This document shows, one piece after another, positions 17,881 through 26,968 of a DNA stretch of 64,000 bases. The number at the start of each line of letters is the position of its first letter. The first letter of the stretch is position 1. Under the pieces are notes generated by a model. The model ran no database searches, had not been told where the DNA came from, and worked only from the letters and a program-made list of their open reading frames with translations. Made by a program: the position numbers and the translations under genes. Source of the stretch: Proteobacteria bacterium ST_bin11 (GTDB lineage: Bacteria; Pseudomonadota; Gammaproteobacteria; Methylococcales; Methylomonadaceae); the NCBI GenBank assembly GCA_002083615.1, contig MSXO01000015.1:62001-126000 (forward strand), given 5' to 3'.

Positions 17881-17923
17881 ATCTACCGCTCAACACCTGC
17901 AGGTTATATTGTGGGCGGTAGAT
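17881..17923. other. Hairpin between the convergent PEP-CTERM and holA genes
   Basis: ATCTACCGC (17881-17889) pairs perfectly with GCGGTAGAT (17915-17923). It lies between two gene ends, so a role in transcript termination or 3' end protection is likely, although no T-run follows on either strand. Confidence 0.4.
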
Positions 17924-17963
17924 CTTTCAGTCAGTTGCACGACAGAATTCCTGTTAGTGGCCA

Positions 17964-18968
17964 CTATCTTTTGGCAAACAACAAACAAATCTGAAACAAG
18001 CCCTCCCATTCGTCACCCGCAAGCTGGCCTTTGATTTGGCAATCCACATTGGCGCTGGCCAGCAAAATATCTTGCAACTCCTTAGTTTTCAAGCGTTGCA
18101 AACTCTCTTGGACCGATTGCTTACGTTTATCCCAAACCTGATATTTTTTATAGAGGGCTTCTTGATGTCCGTCGCTTTTCAATTCGCTGCGAATGTTGAG
18201 CAGGATTCGCGTTTCGCGACTTATGGCCCATAGCACCACCGGGGCGGCCACGCCCTCCGCTCTGAGACCAGCGAGAATTTTAACGGCTCGATTCAGCTTG
18301 CCAGACAACAACGCCTCCATCAACTTAAACACGTCGAAGCGAGCGCTGTCGGCCACCTCATCCTCCACCATGGCTTTGTTGATACGTTTAGCCCCATGCA
18401 AGATATAGAGTTTTTCCAACTCCTGGGCTGCGGCCAGCAAATTCCCTTCGACTCGCACTGCCAGACTTTTTAACGCATCTTCGTCCAAATGCATGCCCTT
18501 CCGTTCCGCACGGCGTTGCAGCCAGTGCAGCCACTCCTGTCCTTGTAAGGGCCAAACTTGCACAACGGTGGCGACCCTGTCCAGCGCCTGAAACCATTGC
18601 GCCTTTTGCGCCGCGCCATCCAGTTTACCAGCCGTGATCAGCAATATGGTGTCTTCGGGCGGACGCTGACAATACCCAGTGAGGGCTTTACTGCCTTCCA
18701 AACCCGGCTTGCCGGAAGGCCAGCGCAAATCGATGAGTTTTTTGTCGGAGAAAATCGAAATTGACTCGGCTTCGAAGCTCAATTGCGGCCATTCGTTTCC
18801 GGTATCGATAGCAATCACTTCGCGCGTGATATAGCCCGCATCTCGCGCTGCCCGTCGAATGTCGTCGGCCGCCTCGCCAAGTTGTAAAGGCTCATCGCCG
18901 CTAACCAGATATACCGGTGCCAGCTGCTTTTGCAAGGCAGCGGTTAACTGGTCAAGCTTTAAACGCAT
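17964..18968 (-). CDS. holA: DNA polymerase III delta subunit
   Basis: The 334-residue protein begins MRLKLDQLTAALQKQLAPVY and has VYLVSGDEPLQLGEAADDIR near 18-40, as in HolA, the clamp-loader subunit that opens the beta sliding clamp. A central RRAERKGM, an ALKSLAVRVEGNLLAAAQELEKL region near 165, and the C-terminal collar domain follow. The position directly after lptE and leuS on the same strand (2-nt gap) is the classic gammaproteobacterial order, which supports the call. The usual next gene nadD is not downstream here; an unrelated PEP-CTERM gene faces it instead. Confidence 0.92.
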   Translation of the reverse strand: MRLKLDQLTAALQKQLAPVYLVSGDEPLQLGEAADDIRRAARDAGYITREVIAIDTGNEWPQLSFEAESISIFSDKKLIDLRWPSGKPGLEGSKALTGYCQRPPEDTILLITAGKLDGAAQKAQWFQALDRVATVVQVWPLQGQEWLHWLQRRAERKGMHLDEDALKSLAVRVEGNLLAAAQELEKLYILHGAKRINKAMVEDEVADSARFDVFKLMEALLSGKLNRAVKILAGLRAEGVAAPVVLWAISRETRILLNIRSELKSDGHQEALYKKYQVWDKRKQSVQESLQRLKTKELQDILLASANVDCQIKGQLAGDEWEGLFQICLLFAKR

Positions 18969-18970
18969 GC

Positions 18971-19474
18971 CTATTTTTTCTGGGTTTCGACGGCTATTTG
19001 GGCTCTAGCCAGGATCATCCGCGCCACTTGCTTATAGATTTCGTTACGAATCAATTGCTCTTCGTTGCCTTTCGCCAGCACTGCGGTTTGGTCGTTAAAA
19101 AACTCCCGAGAGATTTCGATAAGTTGTTCGTCCATCAGCGCATTTTCCTTACTGTCGAACAATTGAAAGCGCAGATAGTATTCCAACTCAGACTCGCTGG
19201 ATTTACCGGTTGAACCGATGGTCAGTACCCGGTTGCGCATGTCTTCCCTGAGCACCTTGACCACCACGCCGGCATCGTTAGGGGAACCGACGATCTTGCC
19301 CTTCGAGGCTTTCAGGATCGACAGCAATTCGCCCTTCAAGGGCTCGGAAGCACCGAACACATACAAATTTTTCAGCACTTCCGGCATCTCAATCGACCCG
19401 CGAATATGGTAGCCACAGCCCACCAGCAGCGCCATAATCAAAAGCAAGATCATTCGGCTCAATTGACTCATCAT
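18971..19474 (-). CDS. lptE: LPS-assembly lipoprotein LptE
   Basis: From the ATG at 19474 the product has 167 residues; the longer reading from a TTG at 19504 overlaps the end of leuS and is less likely. GAGA lies about 8 nt upstream of the ATG. The N-terminus is a lipoprotein signal with lipobox LLVGC, and GYHIRGS follows, as in LptE/RlpB. LptE plugs the LptD barrel in the outer membrane and helps insert lipopolysaccharide. The setting between leuS and holA is diagnostic. Confidence 0.9.
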   Translation of the reverse strand: MMSQLSRMILLLIMALLVGCGYHIRGSIEMPEVLKNLYVFGASEPLKGELLSILKASKGKIVGSPNDAGVVVKVLREDMRNRVLTIGSTGKSSESELEYYLRFQLFDSKENALMDEQLIEISREFFNDQTAVLAKGNEEQLIRNEIYKQVARMILARAQIAVETQKK

Positions 19475-19496
19475 CTGATTCTCGACAACCCAGCGT

Positions 19497-22097
19497 TTAA
19501 ACAACGATATTTACCAGTTTTTGCGGCACAACAATTAGCTTCTTCACCGGCTTACCTTCGAGAAAGCGCTGCACATGCTCGTCGGCTAGGGCCAGCGCCT
19601 CGACCTGCTCTTTGGAAGCAGTCGCCGCCACCGATAATTTACCGCGCAACTTGCCGTTTACCTGTACCACCATCTCGATGGCATCCTGTTGTAAAGCCGA
19701 CTCATCGATAAGTGGCCAAGCGGCCAGCACGATGTCTGCGTTATGGCCCAACTCATTCCATAGCGCTTGAGCAGCGTGCGGAATAATCGGCGCTAACATC
19801 AAAACGATGGCTTCCAACACTTCCTGACGGATTGCTCTGCCGTTGGCGCTATTATCTTCAAATTTATTCAGCGCGTTGACCAACTCCATATTCGCGGCAA
19901 TCGCGGTGTTGAAGGTATGGCGACGCGCCATGTCGTCGGTAACTTTTTGCAATGCCTGATGCAATTGGCGCCGAAGCACTTTCTGCTCGTCGTTCAGTGT
20001 AGCCTTGTCCAGCGCCTGATTAGGCAAACCGGCTTCGACGTGCAAATAGACTTGCCGCCACAAGCGCTTCAAGAAGCGAAACGCGCCTTCCACGCCGGCA
20101 TCGTTCCATTCCAGCGACTGGTCCGGTGGTGATGTAAACATGGTGTACAAGCGCACCGTATCCGCACCGTACTTGTCGATCAACACTTGCGGATCAACGC
20201 CGTTGTTTTTAGATTTCGACATTTTTTCTACCGCGCCAACCGTCACCGGCGAACCGTCTTCCAGCAATTTGGCGCCGATAATTTTACCCTTGGCGTCGCG
20301 TTCGACATCGATTTGGGTTAGATTGAAAAAACGTTTATGGCCGTTTTCATCGAGTTGAAAAAAGGTTTCTGCGATTACCATACCTTGCGTCAGCAAGTTC
20401 TTGAACGGCTCGTCGCAAACCACCAAGCCTTCGTCGCGCAACAACTTGGTAAAAAACCGCGCATACAGCAAATGTAAAATCGCGTGCTCTATCCCACCGA
20501 TGTAATGATCGACCGGCAACCAGTAATTGGCGCGCTGATCAAGCATCGCGGTGTCGCAATCTTGGCTGGCGTAACGGGCGAAATACCAGGACGATTCCAT
20601 AAAGGTATCGAAGGTATCGGTCTCTCGGCGGGCCGGTTTGCCGCATTTCGGACAAGTGGTATGCGGGAAAGTCGGATGCGCGGCTAACGGCGATTGCGAG
20701 CCGTCCAACACCACGTCGCGCGGCAAGGTCACCGGCAACTGATCGTCCGGCACCGGCACGGTACCGCAGTCATCGCAATAAATCACCGGAATCGGCGCGC
20801 CCCAGTAACGCTGGCGAGACACACCCCAATCGCGCAATCTGAAATTGGTTTTACGCTCGCCTTTGCCAAGACCGGCGAGTTTACTGGCGGTGGCCTCAAA
20901 AGCTTGTTTGAAATTCAAACCGTCAAATTCACCGGAGTTTTTCAACACACCTTTATCGGTAAAGGCCTTTTCCGCGACACTGTCATCAGTAGCATCCGCC
21001 GAAGCAATCACTTCTTTGATGGCAATTCCGTATCGCTTGGCAAATTCGTAATCGCGTTGATCGTGCGCCGGCACCGACATCACCGCACCGGTGCCGTAAC
21101 TCATCAACACGAAGTTAGCGATCCATACCGGCACGGATTCGCCGGTCAACGGATGAATGGCATTGTACCCGGACGCGATGCCGCGTTTTTCCATGGTTTC
21201 CATCGCCGCTTCGGAGGTTTCCATCTGCTTGCAGGATTCGATGAAGGCTGCGATGTCGGCATTGGTTTCGGCGGCTTTCAAGGCCAAGGGGTGCTCGGCA
21301 GCCACTGCGACATAGGTCACGCCCATCACGGTATCGGGGCGGGTCGTGTAGATGCGGATCGGCGCCTCAAAATTGTCGACGACAAAGTCCATCTCGACGC
21401 CTTCGGAACGACCAATCCAATTGGCCTGCATGGTTCTTACCTGCTCGGGCCAGCCAGGCAATTTATCCAGCGAGGTCAGCAATTCGTCGGCATAAGCCGT
21501 AATTTTTAAAAACCACTGCGATATTTCTTTTTTTTCGACGTGGGTGCCACAGCGCCAGCAGCCACCGTCGATCACCTGCTCATTAGCTAAAACCGTCAGA
21601 TCATGCGGACACCAGTTAACCGGCGCGGTTTTTTTGTAAACCAGGCCTTTTTCCAAGAGACGCAGGAAGAACCATTGTTCCCAACGGTAGTAGCTGGGAT
21701 CGCAGGTCGCCAATTCGCGACGCCAGTCGTAACCAAAACCCAGCCGTTTCAGCTGGTCGCGCATGTAATCGATATTGGAGTAAGTCCAGTCAGCCGGATG
21801 TACCTTGTTTTGCATGGCGGCGTTTTCTGCGGGTAGGCCAAACGCATCCCAACCCATCGGTTGTAGCACATGCTTGCCCTGCATCCTTTGAAAACGGCTG
21901 ATTACATCGCCGATGGTGTAATTGCGCACATGACCCATGTGCAGCTTGCCGCTGGGATATGGAAACATCGAAAGGCAATAGTATTTTTCCTTTCCGGTAT
22001 CTTCAGACGCCGTGAACACCCCGGATTTTTCCCAGTCGGCCTGTACTTTTTGCTCTATTTCCGACGGCTTGTAATGCTCTTCCATCCTAATCGTCAT
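19497..22097 (-). CDS. leuS: Leucyl-tRNA synthetase
   Basis: The 866-residue class I synthetase charges tRNA-Leu. The HIGH motif appears as PYPSGKLHMGH near residue 45, the editing (CP1) domain spans about 220-420 with RPDTVMGVTYVAVAAEHP, and the KMSKS loop is EKMSKSKNNG near 625. The anticodon-binding and C-terminal domains complete the protein. By comparison with the family the in-frame ATG at 22085 (MEEHYKPSEIEQ) could be the real start, four codons in; neither start has a good Shine-Dalgarno. It is the first gene of the leuS-lptE-holA unit and is divergent from a ybeL-like gene, as in E. coli. Confidence 0.97.
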   Translation of the reverse strand: MTIRMEEHYKPSEIEQKVQADWEKSGVFTASEDTGKEKYYCLSMFPYPSGKLHMGHVRNYTIGDVISRFQRMQGKHVLQPMGWDAFGLPAENAAMQNKVHPADWTYSNIDYMRDQLKRLGFGYDWRRELATCDPSYYRWEQWFFLRLLEKGLVYKKTAPVNWCPHDLTVLANEQVIDGGCWRCGTHVEKKEISQWFLKITAYADELLTSLDKLPGWPEQVRTMQANWIGRSEGVEMDFVVDNFEAPIRIYTTRPDTVMGVTYVAVAAEHPLALKAAETNADIAAFIESCKQMETSEAAMETMEKRGIASGYNAIHPLTGESVPVWIANFVLMSYGTGAVMSVPAHDQRDYEFAKRYGIAIKEVIASADATDDSVAEKAFTDKGVLKNSGEFDGLNFKQAFEATASKLAGLGKGERKTNFRLRDWGVSRQRYWGAPIPVIYCDDCGTVPVPDDQLPVTLPRDVVLDGSQSPLAAHPTFPHTTCPKCGKPARRETDTFDTFMESSWYFARYASQDCDTAMLDQRANYWLPVDHYIGGIEHAILHLLYARFFTKLLRDEGLVVCDEPFKNLLTQGMVIAETFFQLDENGHKRFFNLTQIDVERDAKGKIIGAKLLEDGSPVTVGAVEKMSKSKNNGVDPQVLIDKYGADTVRLYTMFTSPPDQSLEWNDAGVEGAFRFLKRLWRQVYLHVEAGLPNQALDKATLNDEQKVLRRQLHQALQKVTDDMARRHTFNTAIAANMELVNALNKFEDNSANGRAIRQEVLEAIVLMLAPIIPHAAQALWNELGHNADIVLAAWPLIDESALQQDAIEMVVQVNGKLRGKLSVAATASKEQVEALALADEHVQRFLEGKPVKKLIVVPQKLVNIVV

Positions 22098-22177
22098 TTG
22101 CTATAAAAAGGCGCTAGAATACCTTACAGGCGCTTAAATCTAAAGCGTGAAAATTAAAACAACACCGGGAGGAAACC

Positions 22178-22675
22178 ATGGGCGAGAACAAACTGATCGA
22201 AGCGTACGACGATCTAATGGGCCATCTATACGAGGCTATGGACGACACGCTGCATTCCGTTGCCGACGCCTTGGAAATAGCCAAGGAAAAAACCAGCGCG
22301 CTGGGCGGCCACACTCAAGAAGAAATCAACAAAATCGCAGACTACGTCATGCGCGACGTTGAGCATGTCGCCACGGCACCCGCCGCGCCCGCACACCAGC
22401 AAAAAAACGACTCCTGGTCCGAATGGCTGAAGTTTGACATCGATTTGATCGAAAACTTTGCCTTGAATGCCTTCATGGACATCGCCGACAAAACCAAGGT
22501 CAAACTGGCCGCCTTGGAGATGGAAGCCAAGCTATACCATCCTTATAAAAGCGGCGAAGTGGCCGGCCCCGGCACCTTCGTCTGCGACGCGTGCGGCAAA
22601 CAGATAGCGTTTAAATCGACCAGCATTCTGCCGGCGTGCCCCGAGTGCAAGGGCGACAGTTTCTCACGCTGTTGA
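22178..22675 (+). CDS. Zinc-ribbon protein of the YbeL type (DUF1451)
   Basis: The 165-residue cytoplasmic protein has a helical N-terminal part of about 120 residues and a C-terminal zinc ribbon with CDACGKQ near 133 and CPECKGD near 156, two CxxC pairs. This is the DUF1451/YbeL layout, and ybeL is divergent from leuS in E. coli too. A strong GGAGG precedes the ATG. The function is unknown in the family; the ribbon suggests nucleic-acid or protein binding. Confidence 0.8.
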   Translation: MGENKLIEAYDDLMGHLYEAMDDTLHSVADALEIAKEKTSALGGHTQEEINKIADYVMRDVEHVATAPAAPAHQQKNDSWSEWLKFDIDLIENFALNAFMDIADKTKVKLAALEMEAKLYHPYKSGEVAGPGTFVCDACGKQIAFKSTSILPACPECKGDSFSRC

Positions 22676-22733
22676 TATTGCAGGCTTTAACCTTATAATG
22701 CGGGCTTTTATCTTTTAGCAATCGAGGGCGATT

Positions 22734-23507
22734 ATGCGCAGGGTGATTTTCAATCAGAAAGGCGGCGTGGGCAAATCCACGATTACCTGCAATCTAGCAG
22801 CCATCAGCGCCGTCGAGGGTAAAAAAACCCTGGTCATCGATCTCGATGTGCAAGGCAACTCAACCCAATACCTTTTGGGCAATAAGGTCACCGATTCCGA
22901 CAAGACTATCGCCCACTTTTTTAAAGACAGTTTAGGGCTAGGCTTATTCGGCGGCGGCAAGGAAGGCTTGGACGGCTTGATTCATGAATCGCCGTTCCCC
23001 AATTTATACGTATTGCCATCCCACAGCGATTTAGAGGGTCTGCAAAGCAGACTAGAATCGCGACATAAAATTTATAAATTAAAAGAGGCGCTGGAAAAGC
23101 TGGAAGGTTTCGAGCAAATCTATATCGACACCCCGCCCATCCTGAATTTTTACAGCCTGTCAGCTTTAATTGCTGCTGAGAAATGCCTGATTCCATTCGA
23201 CTGCGACACCTTCGCCCGCGAAGCGCTTTATTCGCTAATGCGTTCCATCGCCGAAGTGAAAGCCGATCATAACGACAGACTGGAAGTAGAAGGTGTGATC
23301 GTCAACCAATATCAAAAGCAAGCCAACCTGCCTCGCCAGTTGGTTGATGAATTAATCGCCGAAGGCTTACCGGTTCTGGAAACCAAAATCTCCACCTCGG
23401 TAAAAGTCCGTGAATCGCATAGCGATGCCCAGCCATTGATTCACTATGCGCCAACCCACAAATTGACCGAAGAATATCGGGCCTTACATTTGGAAATTCA
23501 CAAATAA
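22734..23507 (+). CDS. ParA family ATPase
   Basis: The 257-residue MinD/ParA-type ATPase has a deviant Walker A motif FNQKGGVGKST at residues 6-16, a VIDLDVQGNST Walker A' region near 37-47 and IYIDTPP near 124. Such ATPases position DNA or other cargo along the nucleoid or membrane. No ParB or parS-like site is next to it, and it lies among housekeeping genes, so it is not a plasmid remnant by context. A role in placing a protein cargo is possible but not shown. A terminator follows. Confidence 0.8.
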   Translation: MRRVIFNQKGGVGKSTITCNLAAISAVEGKKTLVIDLDVQGNSTQYLLGNKVTDSDKTIAHFFKDSLGLGLFGGGKEGLDGLIHESPFPNLYVLPSHSDLEGLQSRLESRHKIYKLKEALEKLEGFEQIYIDTPPILNFYSLSALIAAEKCLIPFDCDTFAREALYSLMRSIAEVKADHNDRLEVEGVIVNQYQKQANLPRQLVDELIAEGLPVLETKISTSVKVRESHSDAQPLIHYAPTHKLTEEYRALHLEIHK

Positions 23508-23528
23508 ACACAGCGATAAGCTAGGACC

Positions 23529-23556
23529 TAAAAAGCCGGCAATGCTGGCTTTTTTA
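23529..23556 (+). terminator. Terminator after the parA-like gene
   Basis: AAAAGCC and GGCTTTT form the base of a hairpin around GGCAATGCT, followed by a T-run. The A-run on the other side makes it usable from both strands, and it separates the parA-like gene from the convergent gene at 23596. Confidence 0.7.
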
Positions 23557-23595
23557 TTTTCAGGGTGCAGCAAATCGGCAGACTAAAATCGGTAC

Positions 23596-23958
23596 TTACC
23601 CAATTAACTCCTTCATCGTTTTCTCAACCCTCTGATTCAATCGGCTAAACCCCTTATGCAACACCTCCCAACCTTCGAACGAAAGGACCACCCAATTATC
23701 GGTTTTTCGATCCCATTCCGTATCCAACAAGACGCCCAGTGCCACTAAGCGCATAAATGTTTCGTCGCAAGGCGCTTCGATGTGGGCCAAGGCCGCATCG
23801 AGTTGATTGGGCGGTATCAAGCGAGCGGCAGGCTCATTGTTGCCGGCGTGTCGGTTCGCGTACATCAGATAGCCCGGATTAAGCTGCAATTTATGTAAAT
23901 CTTTACAGTAAACATCAAAATTTTGCAGCGGAAACTGCAACATATTGCTCATCTTCAT
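23596..23958 (-). CDS. Conserved-looking hypothetical protein, last gene of the phoU-pyk unit
   Basis: The product has 120 residues, no signal peptide and no membrane segment. I do not recognise it. It is a soluble, mixed alpha/beta sequence with a DTEWDRKTDNWVVLSFEGWEV segment near 78 (only the part WDRKTDNWVVL is distinctive). It lies 14 nt after the pyruvate-kinase-like gene on the same strand, so co-transcription with it and phoU is likely. An internal ATG three codons in (MSNML) is an alternative start. Confidence 0.6.
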   Translation of the reverse strand: MKMSNMLQFPLQNFDVYCKDLHKLQLNPGYLMYANRHAGNNEPAARLIPPNQLDAALAHIEAPCDETFMRLVALGVLLDTEWDRKTDNWVVLSFEGWEVLHKGFSRLNQRVEKTMKELIG

Positions 23959-23972
23959 ACTCCCTGGCGATG

Positions 23973-25919
23973 CTAAATAATTAATTCGGTCAAACTACAC
24001 TCGCTGAGTGACGCTTGCTGGACGGTCAAGGCATGCGCCAAACGCAGTTCGCGGAGCATCGCGCGTTTCTTGGCTTGATGCTGCTGCATCCGTCTGAGAA
24101 TATCGTCCAAAACCCGCACCGCACTGAGCACATGCGGCCCTTTGTTGATCATCACGCATTCCGCCCGATCGCCCATTGCGGCATCGGTAATTTCCGCACG
24201 TGACGGCATCCCTTCCTTGGCGAGCGATTCTAAAACCTGAGTTGCCCAGATCACCGGCACATGGGCGGCTTCACATATCCATAGTATTTCTTCCTGCACT
24301 TCGGCCAGACGCTCGAAACCGCACTCTACAGCCAAATCGCCACGAGCGATCATCACTCCACAACAAGGCGCTCGCATAGCGGCCAGCAACATCGCCGGCA
24401 GGTTTTCAAATGCTCGTCTGGTCTCGATTTTTAAGACGATTGCCGGTCGTTTATCGCCCAAGCGGGCCATATGTTCATGCAGCAATTCGACATCCTGAGC
24501 AGTATTAGCAAAAGACAATTCGATAACGTCAGCGTTTTCCACCACAAAACTCAGGTCCTCGATATCCTTGGCAGTCAACGCACCGATCCTGAGCTTGCTA
24601 TCGGGCAAATTGATGCCTTTATCGCCTCTCAGTTTTTCACCGCGCGGCCGAGCATGGGTGATTCTGACCATAACTTGCGCAGACTCGACTCTATCGACTA
24701 CGCCACCGATCTTGCCATCGTCGAACCAAATGGGTTCCCCAGCCCGAACGTCGTCAAAAACCTCCGGAATCGAGCAACCGATCATTGCCGGTGTCAGCAA
24801 CTGGCCGCTACTGTCGTAAGTGGCAGGCCGACCAGGTGCCAAATCGCGGGTCACAATCAATAGATCGTCTTGTTTTAGCACAATGGCATTTTCAGCTTGC
24901 GGCAACAGATTGATCGTCGCTTGGCGATCATCGGCGTAGACCGCTTTTCGCTCGTGATTCAACACCGTGCCCGGAACGATATAGGCACTTTGAGTCGCCT
25001 CCGCCCAATAGCCCTGCTCGGTCACATCAACGACGGTAATGCTGCGCTTCGCGCCACGGGCATCATTAAATTTAAGCTGCTCACCGATGTATAAACGGTG
25101 GATCCATTCGGCTGGCAAGAGCAAAGAGGCGTTAGCGGATGAAGGCGGCGCCGTTGGCTGGGATTGTGCTGTTAACCAAACGCGGGCCGGCGCGATCAGG
25201 CGACCGTGGTCGTCGTGAGTTGGACGAATTCGAAGCACTGCCAAGCGTGGATCGAGCGGACCGGTCCGCAATTTGGGGCCGGCTAAATCCATGACGACTC
25301 GACAAGTCCTACCCAACGCGGACTGGGCCTGCCGCAGATGCGTTATCATTTGCATCCATCGGTCCCTGTCGTCATGCGCGCAATTGATCCGCATGCAATC
25401 CATACCTTGCTCAAGCAGGTTGTGAATCAATGAATAGTCGCCCGCTGCTGCGCTGGGCATAGTCACCATGATACGCACCCCACGCCCATTTGCTGCGGCA
25501 CCCAATAGACTGTCGGTATGATCGACAAGCAATCTTTCGCCAGCGGCAAAATCCAGCAGCGACGACTCATGAGAGGGCGCCGCCCATGCCTGACCGGCTA
25601 AGCGATGCAAAACCGCCAAAACCGCATCGATGGTAGCCAGCACATGCGACTCTGCCCGCCCTAGCGAGGAGAGCCCCAACGCGGCCAATTTTAGTTGCAA
25701 GGGTCGCAGATCGCGGCGGCGCAGCGCTAGGTAGTGCAGTAAATTACGAGCACTCTCCCTGTTATTGACACTCACTTGCTCAATGCGCAATTGACAGGCT
25801 GCGGTTTCGGCCAGCATGTCCGCGCGAATATCCGTCAATTCACCAAGGACGTCGACCACCACAGCGTCTCGCAAACTAGTAAGTGGGTTGGCAGGATGCG
25901 TCGTCAAAGATCGTCTCAA
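23973..25919 (-). CDS. Atypical pyruvate kinase family protein
   Basis: The 648-residue protein carries the pyruvate kinase barrel from about residue 148. MRINCAHDD matches MRLNFSHG, DLAGPKLRTG matches the substrate loop, KIETRRAFENL carries the catalytic lysine, MIARGDLAVE matches the ARGDLG(V/I)E signature, and ATQVLESLAKEGMPSRAEITD matches the ATQMLESM helix (shown here as ATQVLESL). It differs from ordinary enzymes in two ways. About 145 extra helical residues precede the barrel, and the C-terminal allosteric domain is nearly gone, with only some 60 residues after the last barrel motif. It would convert phosphoenolpyruvate and ADP to pyruvate and ATP, or act on a related enol-phosphate. 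It lies 27 nt after phoU. The start is uncertain (TTG 25919). Confidence 0.75.
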   Translation of the reverse strand: MRRSLTTHPANPLTSLRDAVVVDVLGELTDIRADMLAETAACQLRIEQVSVNNRESARNLLHYLALRRRDLRPLQLKLAALGLSSLGRAESHVLATIDAVLAVLHRLAGQAWAAPSHESSLLDFAAGERLLVDHTDSLLGAAANGRGVRIMVTMPSAAAGDYSLIHNLLEQGMDCMRINCAHDDRDRWMQMITHLRQAQSALGRTCRVVMDLAGPKLRTGPLDPRLAVLRIRPTHDDHGRLIAPARVWLTAQSQPTAPPSSANASLLLPAEWIHRLYIGEQLKFNDARGAKRSITVVDVTEQGYWAEATQSAYIVPGTVLNHERKAVYADDRQATINLLPQAENAIVLKQDDLLIVTRDLAPGRPATYDSSGQLLTPAMIGCSIPEVFDDVRAGEPIWFDDGKIGGVVDRVESAQVMVRITHARPRGEKLRGDKGINLPDSKLRIGALTAKDIEDLSFVVENADVIELSFANTAQDVELLHEHMARLGDKRPAIVLKIETRRAFENLPAMLLAAMRAPCCGVMIARGDLAVECGFERLAEVQEEILWICEAAHVPVIWATQVLESLAKEGMPSRAEITDAAMGDRAECVMINKGPHVLSAVRVLDDILRRMQQHQAKKRAMLRELRLAHALTVQQASLSECSLTELII

Positions 25920-25946
25920 AGGCTAGCGTGTGGACTGTGTAGTCCA

Positions 25947-26684
25947 TCAGTTTGGCTTATTCGTGGCAGTGCCCTTATTTGCCATGCCGGTGTGCCGTAC
26001 ATCGATACCATCCAACATAAAAATGGCGTGCTCCGCGATATTTCGGCAATGTTCCCCGCAACGCTCCAATGATTTCATCATCTGCATCACATCCAGCGCT
26101 CTACGTATCATGCGGGCATCATGCACTACCATGGTCAGTTGATGCTTGATACCTTCTTGCAATTCCGACTCACAATCTCTATCGCATTGCAAGAGCGCAT
26201 AGGCTGGTTTGGAATCCCTGCTTTCGAAAACTACCATTAGCTTGTCCATAATCAACTTGACCAAACCGCCAATTTTAACAATGTCCGCCAACAGCTTTTG
26301 ATTGGGATCGCTGGTATTCGGATCGAACAACACCGCAATCAACTTGGCGAAATCGACAATTTCGACACCGACTTTCTCCAGCTCCACCGCGATCTTCGAA
26401 GTGGTTAGCACATAGCGCAAATCGTTTGCCACCGGGCAATGCCGGGCAATAATGCTCAATACTTCGCCATCTATCTTGCTTTCGAGGTGTTTGACCTTTT
26501 TATGCCGCGATACCACTTTTTGCGCCATCTCGGCATCGCCGTAATCCATGGCTTGCATAGCCTGTTCCAGCTGATAAACCAAAATATCAGTCATATCCAG
26601 CAGCAAACTGTGCATCTGTCCCAGTTCGGTGTCATACACCCGCAAGGTATGCACATTATCCGGCGTGTCTGTTTTATTCGTCAT
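25947..26684 (-). CDS. phoU: Phosphate signalling protein PhoU
   Basis: From the ATG at 26684 the protein has 245 residues; a TTG two codons earlier is less likely. It is all-helical with the two PhoU repeats. The metal-binding segments show as VANDLRYVLTTSKIAVELEKVG near 80-105 (core DLRYVLTTSKI) and MKSLERCGEHCRNIAEH near 205-220. PhoU restrains the PhoR kinase and the Pst transporter when phosphate is plentiful. The pst and phoBR genes are not in the window. A two-half-site Pho-box-like sequence lies about 60 nt upstream, which would make phoU itself phosphate-regulated, as is usual. Confidence 0.9.
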   Translation of the reverse strand: MTNKTDTPDNVHTLRVYDTELGQMHSLLLDMTDILVYQLEQAMQAMDYGDAEMAQKVVSRHKKVKHLESKIDGEVLSIIARHCPVANDLRYVLTTSKIAVELEKVGVEIVDFAKLIAVLFDPNTSDPNQKLLADIVKIGGLVKLIMDKLMVVFESRDSKPAYALLQCDRDCESELQEGIKHQLTMVVHDARMIRRALDVMQMMKSLERCGEHCRNIAEHAIFMLDGIDVRHTGMANKGTATNKPN

Positions 26685-26745
26685 TGGCAATTCTCTTGCT
26701 TATTTAGCCAGGTTATCGGTAATAGCAAAACCTTAGAGCACGGAG

Positions 26746-26763
26746 ATTACAGGAATGTGACGC
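26746..26763 (-). promoter_or_regulatory. Candidate Pho box for phoU
   Basis: Read on the minus strand: GCGTCAC, four bases, CTGTAAT. This fits two PhoB half-sites (consensus near CTGTCAT) with an 11-bp period, ending some 60 nt before the phoU ATG. Only two half-sites are seen and the second is imperfect, so it is weaker than the arrays further along. Confidence 0.45.
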
Positions 26764-26968
26764 GACCCTGTCAATGCGCGAACCAAGCTCCTTAGCCATT
26801 GTATTTAAAAAAGATATTTATCCCACTTCGAGTCTCTAAGCTTACAAAAACTGGCAAAAAACCGCTGCCCTGATCAGTAAAAAAAGCAACAAGTTCGCCG
26901 TGTAATGCTGTTGTCACATAGGCAGACAAGAATAGCCTACGTCCGATACCAATATTTGGCGTTTTCTT

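Noticed and set aside
26895..26925. TTGTCAC followed by CAGACAA before the metallophosphoesterase gene as a Pho box
   Set aside because: The spacing is 12, not 11, and the second half-site is poor, so it was not called although the gene may still be phosphate-regulated.
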